From Trypanosoma brucei gambiense DAL972 (lineage: Eukaryota > Euglenozoa > Kinetoplastea > Trypanosomatida > Trypanosomatidae): DNA of 64,000 nucleotides. Every line of letters starts with the position of its first letter. The first letter of the stretch is position 1. A model generated the notes under the pieces. The model had not been told where the DNA came from, searched no databases, and saw only the letters and a list, made by a program, of their open reading frames with translations. The translations under genes were made by a program, and so were the position numbers. This document shows, one piece after another, positions 38,601 through 48,400 of this stretch. The DNA is taken from assembly GCF_000210295.1 (NCBI RefSeq), contig NC_026743.1:2418001-2482000 (forward strand), written 5' to 3'.

Positions 38601-39132
38601 GATCAAATGCTTTTGTCCCCACAGCCTCTTCGATAAGAGAAAGGATGTCCTCTGACCGCATGCCAATGAGTTTGTGCACGGTTCCCTGAAGCACCATAAA
38701 ATGTGGATTGTCCACATTAAGGCTTATACTCTCAAAGAAGCGCTTGACTTTGCTTTGCACAGACACCGTATTGTTCAAGAAAAATTGTTGCTTGCCGCCG
38801 AGTTTGATCTGTCGCCCAACAGTAATAGTTGGATATTCCTCACAACTGTAGCCCGGTGGTGCGGTGCGAGGGTCATCGTTGATAAATTCGATTGTCACAC
38901 GCGCCGCATGAACACCCGTTGTACCGGCACGGAATATAAGCTCACGCGGGTCCTCCGCCCTGACACGCTTGAGGTTTGTGATGCCCATCACAAAGCAAAT
39001 TGCGTCGAATATGTTTGACTTGCCGCTTCCATTGAGACCCGTGATGGCGTTGAAATGCGGACTCAGATCATCAATAACCTTTCGGTGGGCATACGACTTG
39101 AATCCATCTATGACAATGCTCTTCACGCGCAT
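35605..39132 (-). CDS. SMC2: Condensin subunit SMC2
   Basis: A 1175-residue SMC ATPase of normal length for SMC2. Head motifs are Walker A GLNGSGKS (32-39), and near the C terminus the signature LSGGQRSLLALCLIL and Walker B MYILDEVDAALDP. Two long coiled coils surround a hinge (about 500-660, with GAQSQLMRVVVTSD and LMTGGSKKH). The subfamily is shown by the N terminus MRVKSIVIDGFKSYAHRKVI, by VMGITNLKRVRA and by SLNVDNPHFMVLQGTVHKL, all in SMC2 form rather than SMC1, SMC3 or SMC4. SMC2 pairs with SMC4 in condensin to compact chromosomes. The ATG at 39132 was chosen; the upstream open frame encodes no conserved sequence and crosses pyrimidine tracts. Confidence 0.95.
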   Translation of the reverse strand: MRVKSIVIDGFKSYAHRKVIDDLSPHFNAITGLNGSGKSNIFDAICFVMGITNLKRVRAEDPRELIFRAGTTGVHAARVTIEFINDDPRTAPPGYSCEEYPTITVGRQIKLGGKQQFFLNNTVSVQSKVKRFFESISLNVDNPHFMVLQGTVHKLIGMRSEDILSLIEEAVGTKAFDHRRRTAESLIRSKEKKMEEIDANLETQIGPMLRAMKADQEEYERYVQLSEGIEEMRKFRIAFEYEEHRKRRGELSTRRTSLLSDTAAAKEQLRSFPSVEDETTQRLMQLQSTLAAPAEAAMALHEEESTLKLQLAREEAQLERLDKVLKKLADASRKLEEEKQQQKSRAQQFEAYQEQREKLIRNIHEQKENIAKLKRSLQLNGSGVRAGASGMSLEEERADIERQVIKSSAEARRREERIRELEHQQKSVAEKSEARERTVIRLRNELRSAQDCLDSVSKRYINVKPLEEQARALQEEVARLKAEHWKANDAMLRESAQGGGSGGRGLDLEYDRRACAGIEQYIWGRVVELVSPQEEKYAIALTVGAQSQLMRVVVTSDIVAERIIRHGLRQRTAFLPLNTLTQPKSISDSQLEEAKRMANRMNGFVAVAKDLTVVKDEAHRVIADYVFGNFFICSTLELAQELAYGSAVRCKAVTLDGEVVEPKGLMTGGSKKHIRNVFADVLIYKKRKAPVEALRVTMEKREKELEGLHAQLREHRSLIQEHAKAEEAVSIATHKLQLVENEEEGLSKELQASLKEERQKYEALTTMLNDLQERRARLEKYANLDSDKVRKDLQEQLSAAQKRCAALVHEEESGSAEFERVEAEMTQTAADIEQKLVEVHEQIHQQTKARDEASKSFESTSKSLQEVVDKRCRAEEQRQNIEKEIEETQQELQQLVVKKASLEGFVKNAEVDVREISKSLEELQKLISEAERRNTWIEEKQHLFGPRDGPFYFEDRERTQETLAELREAEVNASTMSKRLNKKALILYEERKKEYDELVQQRSVLGEDRDAIQQCILGIEDKKWRALDRMVEVVSNVFSKLFSTCLPGAAAVLREERNEHGHLSGLQVKVLFNGKERESLSELSGGQRSLLALCLILAILRVRQAPMYILDEVDAALDPSHTQGIGNMLQKHFPSSQFLLVSLKDGMFSNADVLYQVSNTQGYSEITRIQSNRSR

Positions 39133-41019
39133 ACTTCGACTGTATGTGTGTTGCGCGTACGTGAGTATGATAAATAATGTAGGAAGGAAAGACGGGGATA
39201 GAGGTTTGGTGGGAACCAAACGATGAAATTGGTAGCACAAGGATAGGGAAGCATAGACAGACGCATGACTATGGGGTTTGGGTATTCCCGAGGCGGTGGT
39301 GAGAATTTTGTGCACTCCTGCTGAAGGATGCTACACCTCGTTGCTGCGTATTTATGTATATTTGTTGTAAGCATCCGCTGTCACACGTCAAACCATTCAA
39401 TTCTTGCCCTTTAATTCTGTTATGTCACGCGAACAAACGCAAGGCGCTCCCACACACCCACTCTCATTCATATCTCCTTCCATTGCCTCTTCACTTTCAT
39501 TATTTTCTTGTCGCTGAGTTGGTTGGTCGGGCGTAAAGATGAAGGTGGACTGAAATAGCAATGGTGGGAAGTTGGTGTGACTGTGCACACAACTTCCATT
39601 GAAGCGTTTCAGCATTTAGAAAAAAAGGACAAGGGGTGGGGAAAAAAAGAAAAAGTGAACTGAAGTGAAGTAACGTGAAGTAAACAAGCTGCAAACTTCA
39701 ACCTGCAATACAACAACAGATGCCAGCAAACCCCGTTCTGCAATTTGTCTTTCCCACTTCATCCTAATGAACTCACCTCATTCGTCTGTCGCCGCATGAC
39801 CCCGACGTTACCATCAATGTTATTGTTATCATATTATTCACCGCCATCGGCCCCCCCACCCCAACACGTCTCCCAAACTCAGTAACAGTATCGCCCGTCA
39901 CACACGAACCGCATGATACAGCAACTTTTCCCCATTGGTTTTGTATTCCTTTTTGATATTTACCCCCAACCGTCGTGTTACTCGTTACTGCGGACAGAGC
40001 AAATATCACGGTAATAACAACAAAAACGAAAATGCCGAAGGTGCAAAATAAAAGGTTATTGTCGTCGTCGGCGTTTCCCCACTTTTGAGCCCCATTTTAT
40101 TTCTTGTTTTGTCTTCCTCCTTTCACCTGAAGGAAGAAACCAAATAATTAATCGAAAGAACAATAAAATTGAAAAGAAAAAAGTTTTAAAAGCGCGATTG
40201 GCATCCTTTTCTCTCCAGCACCGCGCCTGCAAACGCACAAAAAAGGAAAAACCGAAAAAAAAAAACGGAATTCTGGAGAAGAAAATGTCGCTACTTTATG
40301 TGGGTCACACTTTTGCAACAGTGTAAAGCAGTAGCCCGACACGAAAAAGCTAACTTTAAAAAAAAAAAGTTACTTTGATTTCCCACCTCCACTTCTACCT
40401 TCCATCATTTCCCTCCTCATAATCCTCTCATGAACACATCCATTTACCTTCCTGTATCTCCTCTGTGACATCATCAGTATCATTATTACTGCTATCGCCG
40501 TCGTTATAATTTAGTCTCATTTTCAGCATTTCGCTTACTCACCTGCAAGAAGGCAAATGCCGTTAGCATTGTCCGGATGAAGTGAGCTCAGGAGGGAAAT
40601 CACGGAAGAACAGGAAGAGGAGGAAGCTCAGGAATGGGGAAATCAAGAGGTAAGAACAGTTTTGCAAAAACTTTAAGAAAGGATAGCGGCTACCAATAAT
40701 CAAAACAACACAAGCAATCGCAACTGTGGATAGTGTTCATAAACACAAACACACAGAAAAATGAAAGAAAAAAGCAACAAAAAACTGAAAAGAAACCTGT
40801 TAACCAGCAGAATTTTTTGTTCCATACCACCACCACGTGACCTTCGATAACGCAACACACGACCGGTGACCAGCGTGATGTGAAGAAGGTGAAAAAAGAA
40901 ACCAAGCAGATGCCGAGAAGGGACACACGTATAAGTGAAGAAAAAAAAGGAGCTGAAGTGGCGTGGACAGAAGGAGATAAGGGGGGTCTCAACATTTGGT
41001 CTCCACCTAACACGCACAG
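39133..41019 (-). other. Long intergenic region between SMC2 and the MORN kinase gene
   Basis: 1.89 kb without a supported gene, unusually long for this locus. Composition is AT-rich with many A/T homopolymers (for example near 40255-40266 and 40357-40370) and trinucleotide runs (GTCGTCGTCGGCG near 40062). It should contain a long 3' UTR for the kinase. No tRNA or snoRNA fold was recognised by eye. Confidence 0.5.
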
Positions 41020-42840
41020 TCAAAACGTAAGAAATGGATGTTTCAAAAGTTCCTCAGCCTCTGGGCGCTTCTTCGGATCTCGAATAAAGCACAATTCAAG
41101 GAAGCTCATCAGTTGCGGATCCAGATTATCCGGTATCTCCGTGGGGAGACCAGTCGAGTGCGCTATCTTATACACGGCAGCCCACATAGAATTGCACTCT
41201 GGCCACGGCGGCTTCCCGGTTAGCATCTCAACTACAGTACACCCAACCGACCAAATGTCGCTCTTCATCCCGTAACCTCCAGCCTCGCCTTTGATAACTT
41301 CGGGCGCCATCCAATATGGCGTTCCAACCATCGTTTCACAACCATGCGTTTTACTACATACATCATCAATAGTTTTGCTGCAACCGAAGTCTGCTAGTTT
41401 AATTATACCCTCCAGTGATACCAAAACGTTGTCCCCCTTGATGTCCCGGTGCACAATGCCACAGTCGTGAAGATACTTCACTCCGCACACTATCTGAAAG
41501 GTCCACTGTCGAACAGTGGGGAGAGGAATGGTTTTGAACTTCTTCACGAAGCCGTTGAGAGAACCTCCACTTACAAATTCCATAAATATATTGAGCGTAT
41601 TTTTCTCCCTGTCTTCCTGGCATCCATGATACTGAACAATATTTGGGTGATTAAGACGCTTCATCAGGGCAATTTCATTGCGCAACTTGTCCATTTCGCT
41701 CCTGCTGGAAATGGATCCAAGTTCGATAACTTTACAGCATACCGTACGCCCGTTTGTAAGTAGAGCCTCATACACTGCTCCAAAACTGCCTTTTCCAACA
41801 ATCTTCAGCTGCCTCCAACCCTCCAAGTCCGCATCACTGAGAAACAGACGTTCCCGCCTCACCAGTGCGGTCTTCTCACTGGGGTTACCAGAAATATTGT
41901 TACCGTGTTCTGCATTAGAAACCACGTTTGGATCATTCACATCAAAGTCGCCATTGTGGCTGCCATACATACTGCAGTCGTCGATGCTCCCCAAGGAATT
42001 CAGCGTCCCGGGGTTATTGGATGTCCTTGAATCCGACGGGAAAAGACCCTCTCCGAGCATACGCAACTTCTCGGGGTCTAAACCCTCACAGACAGACAAA
42101 TCAAGGGTACCGACAAAAGTCTCTATATCCGCAACGACTGCCTTATGGATTGCCTGAGTGTGGTCATGCTCGCCGTTGATGAAAACACCAGCAAACCAAT
42201 CACCATTCGCTAACCACTCGCAACCCTTTCCATGCTTGACGCCATCTTTGAAAGAACCCACATACTTTGCACCATCCGCCCAGACATATGTCCCATTTCC
42301 ATTGGGTTTGTCATTTGCAAAATCCCCCTCGTACACGTCACCGTTGACACTGGTAATAACCCCTTTGCCCTCCTTCACGTTGTTTACAAACGTACCCTGA
42401 AAAACAACACCATTCGCCTCTATAAGCGTACCCTGCCCGTGACGAGCGTTCGCAAACCACTCGCCTTCGTAAACGTCGCCGCCAACGTACTCCATTTTCC
42501 CCCATCCCTGCCGCATGTCGTCAACCCACTCTCCAGAATAAGTTCCGGTTTTGTCACTTAACACTCCGAACCCGTGTTGCACACCACACCTATACTCGCC
42601 CTCGTAGCGATCACCATCAGCCCACATGTACACTCCGCGGCCGTCTATGACATCATCCAGCCATCCTCCCACATACTCGTCACCACTGACCCAACGAGCC
42701 CGACCAAAACCAGACATCCGCCCCTCCTCATCAACAGTTCCTATATAATATCCCTCCTCAAAGTCAATGCGAGTCTGCTTCCCTTGAGGTCCATCACCCT
42801 CGCAGTCACTCACAGAACCATGAGATTCTTGCGTACTCAT
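41020..42840 (-). CDS. MORN-repeat STE11/MAPKKK-like protein kinase
   Basis: A 606-residue two-module protein. Residues 30-223 carry about nine MORN repeats (for example RYEGEYRCGVQHGFGV, VYEGEWFANARHGQGT). A linker (224-342) follows, then a complete kinase domain (343-605): glycine loop GKGSFGAVYE, lysine in VCCKVIE (370), HRDIKGDN (464-471), DFG (484-486), MVGTPYWMAPEV, and DIWSVGCTVVEML. The HRDIKGDN and GTPYWMAPEV forms place it in the STE group, closest to MAPKKKs. All catalytic residues are present. MORN arrays bind membranes or act as dimerisation rods, so the kinase is probably targeted to a membrane or cytoskeletal structure. The ATG at 42840 (MSTQESHG) is used; the frame upstream opens with GTG. 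Confidence 0.9.
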   Translation of the reverse strand: MSTQESHGSVSDCEGDGPQGKQTRIDFEEGYYIGTVDEEGRMSGFGRARWVSGDEYVGGWLDDVIDGRGVYMWADGDRYEGEYRCGVQHGFGVLSDKTGTYSGEWVDDMRQGWGKMEYVGGDVYEGEWFANARHGQGTLIEANGVVFQGTFVNNVKEGKGVITSVNGDVYEGDFANDKPNGNGTYVWADGAKYVGSFKDGVKHGKGCEWLANGDWFAGVFINGEHDHTQAIHKAVVADIETFVGTLDLSVCEGLDPEKLRMLGEGLFPSDSRTSNNPGTLNSLGSIDDCSMYGSHNGDFDVNDPNVVSNAEHGNNISGNPSEKTALVRRERLFLSDADLEGWRQLKIVGKGSFGAVYEALLTNGRTVCCKVIELGSISSRSEMDKLRNEIALMKRLNHPNIVQYHGCQEDREKNTLNIFMEFVSGGSLNGFVKKFKTIPLPTVRQWTFQIVCGVKYLHDCGIVHRDIKGDNVLVSLEGIIKLADFGCSKTIDDVCSKTHGCETMVGTPYWMAPEVIKGEAGGYGMKSDIWSVGCTVVEMLTGKPPWPECNSMWAAVYKIAHSTGLPTEIPDNLDPQLMSFLELCFIRDPKKRPEAEELLKHPFLTF

Positions 42841-44001
42841 CACCAAAAACAACAACTTCACACAAAACAGAGAATAAGCTCCTTGGCAACGCTACCACAA
42901 AAAAATGAGTACAGAATACAAAAAAAAAAACGAAAAAGCTGTAGCGAAATCCACCGCAGGGCTCAATGTAAGCTAACTTCGCCCTCCCCCTCCCTCACCC
43001 TATGGCCTCAGTGTTGCCCTGTAAAACCTTCTCTGACACTAGTCAAACAGAAGTAAAAACTAACCTAATCCTAACACTCTCACACAATGAAAGGAGAATC
43101 CGTGGGGAATTTGGGAAAAGGCAAAGCACACACGGTAAGCAGTCGGCACAACCCCTGGCGCAAAGAAAGCGCAACTGCACGCAAACAAGGCATTCGATTC
43201 AGTACCTTCTATAGGATATGTGGGATGCCATACCGTAGGCAGTTACCAGTAACAAAAACGTATGGGGAAGGAAAGAATCAAAATATAGCTAAAGGTTCTT
43301 AACGCATATATATATATATATATATATATTACCGTTTCACAGCCAATTCATACATCGCACTTAACGCTCCCTCTAAACAACGACCCCAAACAATAACATC
43401 CCCAGGTGCCTCACCAACACCAACAACAACACAATTCTTAATTAGCAAATATGGCTTCAATGGAGCCAAAGGAAGAAAGGAAGGATGTACACTCCAACTG
43501 TGAGATCCCGCTCGAATCAGCTGTAGCGACGAGAGTAGTTAACGGAAGGTCGACCCAGGGACCCACATCGCATCCCTACGCTGCCGTTAACATACCCACA
43601 AGTGAAAATTAAAAAAAAAAATGAACCAAAAGCTGATTTCAGCAAAAGCGCGTCCGAAAGAAAGGGCACGAAACAACAAACAGAAAATAATCAGCAGCAA
43701 AATAAATACATCACATTACGTGGCTATCACTGGACACAACCAATAGTTGGTCAGCACGTGCCAGTAGTCGATCGACAAAATACATAATAATCAGCACAGC
43801 TAGCACAGGAGAGATAATATCAACCCTTTCACGCAACGCATTATCCACACTCACAACACAAAACAACTACGTTGAGGACAAACGAATGGCTCCACCCAAT
43901 GGCATACTCCTGCGTACATTGATCTCCACAGTGCAGCACTCATACGTAAAGACCTTCCAATCACAGTTTAAAAAAGAGGAAAATACCGCTTCTCAAATAT
44001 T
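42841..44001 (-). other. Kinase 5' flank and duplicated 3' flank of MARP copy B
   Basis: Bases 42841-42945 are single copy and hold an A10 run on the plus strand (a pyrimidine tract for the kinase mRNA on the minus strand). From 42946 the sequence is the same as 20410-21464 with a few single-base differences, including the TA tract at 43306-43329. No gene. Confidence 0.6.
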
Positions 44002-45325
44002 CTACACCTTGCGACCCGAGTGATTAACGAAAGTTGCGCGGTTAGTCGTAACATACATCGAAGGGTCCACATGACGGACCTGTACTGCAGGTTTCCCAAT
44101 GGGACGAGGAGGACATTGTACCTCAGGCCTGATAAACCTGTTGCGGTATTCGCTGCTTACACCTTGCATAGAAATGCTTGACTGTTTAACAGTCGGAGCA
44201 GCCTTTGGCATATAAGGTTTGCTGGCACCGTGTGCCTTGAAATCTCTATGCGCGGTACTCACGTACATATCAGCATCTACATGACAAGGGCAGGAATAAC
44301 CAACATTAGGGGCCTTTTTCCACTTTGACACACGTACTCCGTTACCAGTTGGTTGATCGCCCACAGCCGCAGCAGCACACTCAGTAGTAGCTGCAACAAC
44401 CGCAGCAGCACCTCCATTACTCTCCCCACTTGCGACACACTTCATATCAGTGGAGACATCAACCTTCTTTGATGTCACACCACCATCACTTTTACCTTTC
44501 ACGACCTTCTTAACAACAGCAGCATCAGCTTCAGATGAAGCAGTAAAGCTATGCCTCTTAGATATAACAGATTCATCACCAAAGGAAGACTCCCTACACG
44601 AACTCTTATAACAAGAAGAATCATAGCGACAATACGAATCCTTTGCAGTTGTCCTAAAGTGGCCATCATCACCACCGCGACGTGACACTTTCACAACTTC
44701 CTCACGGAGCGCATCACGCTTATATGCGGCAGGGTCAATGGGTTTGTATGCCTCATGTGTCGTGGTCAGGAAGTGGCTCTCATCCACGTGGCGCATATCG
44801 GTTGTAACTTCTTCCCCAACGGTACGCTTCTGACGATATTCACTGGGGTCAATGGGTTTGTATGCCTCATGTGTCGTGGTCAGGAAGTGGCTCTCATCCA
44901 CGTGCCGCATATCGGTTGCAACTTCTTCCCCAACGGTACGCTTCTGACGATATTCACTGGGGTCAATGGGTTTGTATGCCTCATGTGTCGTGGTCAGGAA
45001 GTGGCTCTCATCCACGTGCCGCATATCGGTTGTAACTTCTTCCCCAACGGTACGCTTCTGACGATATTCACTGGGGTCAATGGGTTTGTATGCCTCATGT
45101 GTCGTGGTCAGGAAGTGGCTCTCATCCACGTGCCGCATATCGGTTGTAACTTCTTCCCCAACGGTACGCTTCTGACGATACTCACTGGGGTCAATGGGTT
45201 TGTATGCCTCATGTGTCGTGGTCAGGAAGTGGCTCTCATCCACGTGGCGCATATCGGTTGTAACTTCTTCCCCAACGGTACGCTTCTGACGATATTCACT
45301 GGGGTCAATGGGTTTGATGCCTCAT
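44002..45325 (-). CDS. MARP C-terminal part with type 2 repeats (5' end lost in gap)
   Basis: This 3' part of a MARP gene has several type 2 repeats (unit containing MRHVDESHFLTTTHEAYKPI and DPSEYRQKRTVGEE), then a hybrid unit EAYKPIDPAAYKRDALREE joining to the same 231-residue C-terminal domain as copy A. The last unit switches to type 1 sequence (DPAAYKRD), so the border of the shared C-terminal domain lies inside a repeat. The 5' part is lost at the N run. Next to the gap one T is missing (GGTTTGATGCC instead of GGTTTGTATGCC), which shifts the frame for the last few codons and is probably a contig-end error. The sequence across the gap is type 1, so the gap may join two different genes. 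Confidence 0.8.
44698..45325 (-). repeat. 114-bp tandem repeats, type 2, C-terminal block
   Basis: Five to six units of the type 2 114-bp repeat, nearly identical to those at 52617-54435. Units differ by GTGGCGC/GTGCCGC and by a GTTGTAAC/GTTGCAAC variant that changes Thr to Ala. Confidence 0.92.
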
Positions 45326-45425
45326 NNNNNNNNNNNNNNNNNNNNNNNNNNNNNNNNNNNNNNNNNNNNNNNNNNNNNNNNNNNNNNNNNNNNNNNNNNN
45401 NNNNNNNNNNNNNNNNNNNNNNNNN
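45326..45425. other. Assembly gap (100 N)
   Basis: The gap lies between type 2 repeats on the left and type 1 repeats on the right, inside or between MARP genes. Its real length is unknown. Confidence 0.9.
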
Positions 45426-48400
45426 TATGCGGCAGGGTCAATTGGCGCATACGATTCTGCAGTGGTTGAGCGAAAGTGACTGGGATCAACATGACGAGGG
45501 CCCGTTGCCTCCTCCTCCTCACGAAGCACATCACGCTTATATGCGGCAGGGTCAATTGGCGCATACGATTCTGCAGTGGTTGAGCGGAAGTGACTGGGAT
45601 CAACATGACGAGGGCCCGTTGCCTCCTCCTCCTCACGAAGCACATCACGCTTATATGCGGCAGGGTCAATTGGCGCATACGATTCTGCAGTGGTTGAGCG
45701 GAAGTGACTGGGATCAACATGACGAGGGCCCGTTGCCTCCTCCTCCTCACGAAGCACATCACGCTTATATGCGGCAGGGTCAATTGGCGCATACGATTCT
45801 GCAGTGGTTGAGCGGAAGTGACTGGGATCAACATGACGAGGGCCCGTTGCCTCCTCCTCCTCACGAAGCACATCACGCTTATATGCGGCAGGGTCAATTG
45901 GCGCATACGATTCTGCAGTGGTTGAGCGGAAGTGACTGGGATCAACATGACGAGGGCCCGTTGCCTCCTCCTCCTCACGAAGCACATCACGCTTATATGC
46001 GGCAGGGTCAATTGGCGCATACGATTCTGCAGTGGTTGAGCGGAAGTGACTGGGATCAACATGACGAGGGCCCGTTGCCTCCTCCTCCTCACGAAGCACA
46101 TCACGCTTATATGCGGCAGGGTCAATTGGCGCATACGATTCTGCAGTGGTTGAGCGGAAGTGACTGGGATCAACATGACGAGGGCCCGTTGCCTCCTCCT
46201 CCTCACGAAGCACATCACGCTTATATGCGGCAGGGTCAATTGGCGCATACGATTCTGCAGTGGTTGAGCGGAAGTGACTGGGATCAACATGACGAGGGCC
46301 CGTTGCCTCCTCCTCCTCACGAAGCACATCACGCTTATATGCGGCAGGGTCAATTGGCGCATACGATTCTGCAGTGGTTGAGCGGAAGTGACTGGGATCA
46401 ACATGACGAGGGCCCGTTGCCTCCTCCTCCTCACGAAGCACATCACGCTTATATGCGGCAGGGTCAATTGGCGCATACGATTCTGCAGTGGTTGAGCGGA
46501 AGTGACTGGGATCAACATGACGAGGGCCCGTTGCCTCCTCCTCCTCACGAAGCACATCACGCTTATATGCGGCAGGGTCAATTGGCGCATACGATTCTGC
46601 AGTGGTTGAGCGGAAGTGACTGGGATCAACATGACGAGGGCCCGTTGCCTCCTCCTCCTCACGAAGCACATCACGCTTATATGCGGCAGGGTCAATTGGC
46701 GCATACGATTCTGCAGTGGTTGAGCGGAAGTGACTGGGATCAACATGACGAGGGCCCGTTGCCTCCTCCTCCTCACGAAGCACATCACGCTTATATGCGG
46801 CAGGGTCAATTGGCGCATACGATTCTGCAGTGGTTGAGCGGAAGTGACTGGGATCAACATGACGAGGGCCCGTTGCCTCCTCCTCCTCACGAAGCACATC
46901 ACGCTTATATGCGGCAGGGTCAATTGGCGCATACGATTCTGCAGTGGTTGAGCGGAAGTGACTGGGATCAACATGACGAGGGCCCGTTGCCTCCTCCTCC
47001 TCACGAAGCACATCACGCTTATATGCGGCAGGGTCAATTGGCGCATACGATTCTGCAGTGGTTGAGCGGAAGTGACTGGGATCAACATGACGAGGGCCCG
47101 TTGCCTCCTCCTCCTCACGAAGCACATCACGCTTATATGCGGCAGGGTCAATTGGCGCATACGATTCTGCAGTGGTTGAGCGGAAGTGACTGGGATCAAC
47201 ATGACGAGGGCCCGTTGCCTCCTCCTCCTCACGAAGCACATCACGCTTATATGCGGCAGGGTCAATTGGCGCATACGATTCTGCAGTGGTTGAGCGGAAG
47301 TGACTGGGATCAACATGACGAGGGCCCGTTGCCTCCTCCTCCTCACGAAGCACATCACGCTTATATGCGGCAGGGTCAATTGGCGCATACGATTCTGCAG
47401 TGGTTGAGCGGAAGTGACTGGGATCAACATGACGAGGGCCCGTTGCCTCCTCCTCCTCACGAAGCACATCACGCTTATATGCGGCAGGGTCAATTGGCGC
47501 ATACGATTCTGCAGTGGTTGAGCGGAAGTGACTGGGATCAACATGACGAGGGCCCGTTGCCTCCTCCTCCTCACGAAGCACATCACGCTTATATGCGGCA
47601 GGGTCAATTGGTGCATACGATTCTGCAGTGGTTGAGCGGAAGTGACTGGGATCAACATGACGAGGGCCCGTTGCCTCCTCCTCCTCACGAAGCACATCAC
47701 GCTTATATGCGGCAGGGTCAATTGGCGCATACGATTCTGCAGTGGTTGAGCGGAAGTGACTGGGATCAACATGACGAGGGCCCGTTGCCTCCTCCTCCTC
47801 ACGAAGCACATCACGCTTATATGCGGCAGGGTCAATTGGTGCATACGATTCTGCAGTGGTTGAGCGGAAGTGACTGGGATCAACATGACGAGGGCCCGTT
47901 ACCTCCTCTTCCTCACGAAGCACATCACGCTTATATGCGGCAGGGTCAATTGGCGCATACGATTCTGCAGTGGTTGAGCGGAAGTGACTGGGATCAACAT
48001 GACGAGGGCCCGTTACCTCCTCCTCCTCACGAAGCACATCACGCTTATATGCGGCAGGGTCAATTGGCGCATACGATTCTGCAGTGGTTGAGCGGAAGTG
48101 ACTGGGATCAACATGACGAGGGCCCGTTGCCTCCTCCTCCTCACGAAGCACATCACGCTTATATGCGGCAGGGTCAATTGGCGCATACGATTCTGCAGTG
48201 GTTGAGCGGAAGTGACTGGGATCAACATGACGAGGGCCCGTTGCCTCCTCCTCCTCACGAAGCACATCACGCTTATATGCGGCAGGGTCAATTGGCGCAT
48301 ACGATTCTGCAGTGGTTGAGCGGAAGTGACTGGGATCAACATGACGAGGGCCCGTTGCCTCCTCTTCCTCACGAAGCACATCACGCTTATATGCGGCAGG

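Noticed and set aside
40700..41023. 107-codon minus-strand open frames rich in Phe and Ser upstream of SMC2
   Set aside because: They translate T-rich untranslated sequence, overlap in two frames and show no domain.
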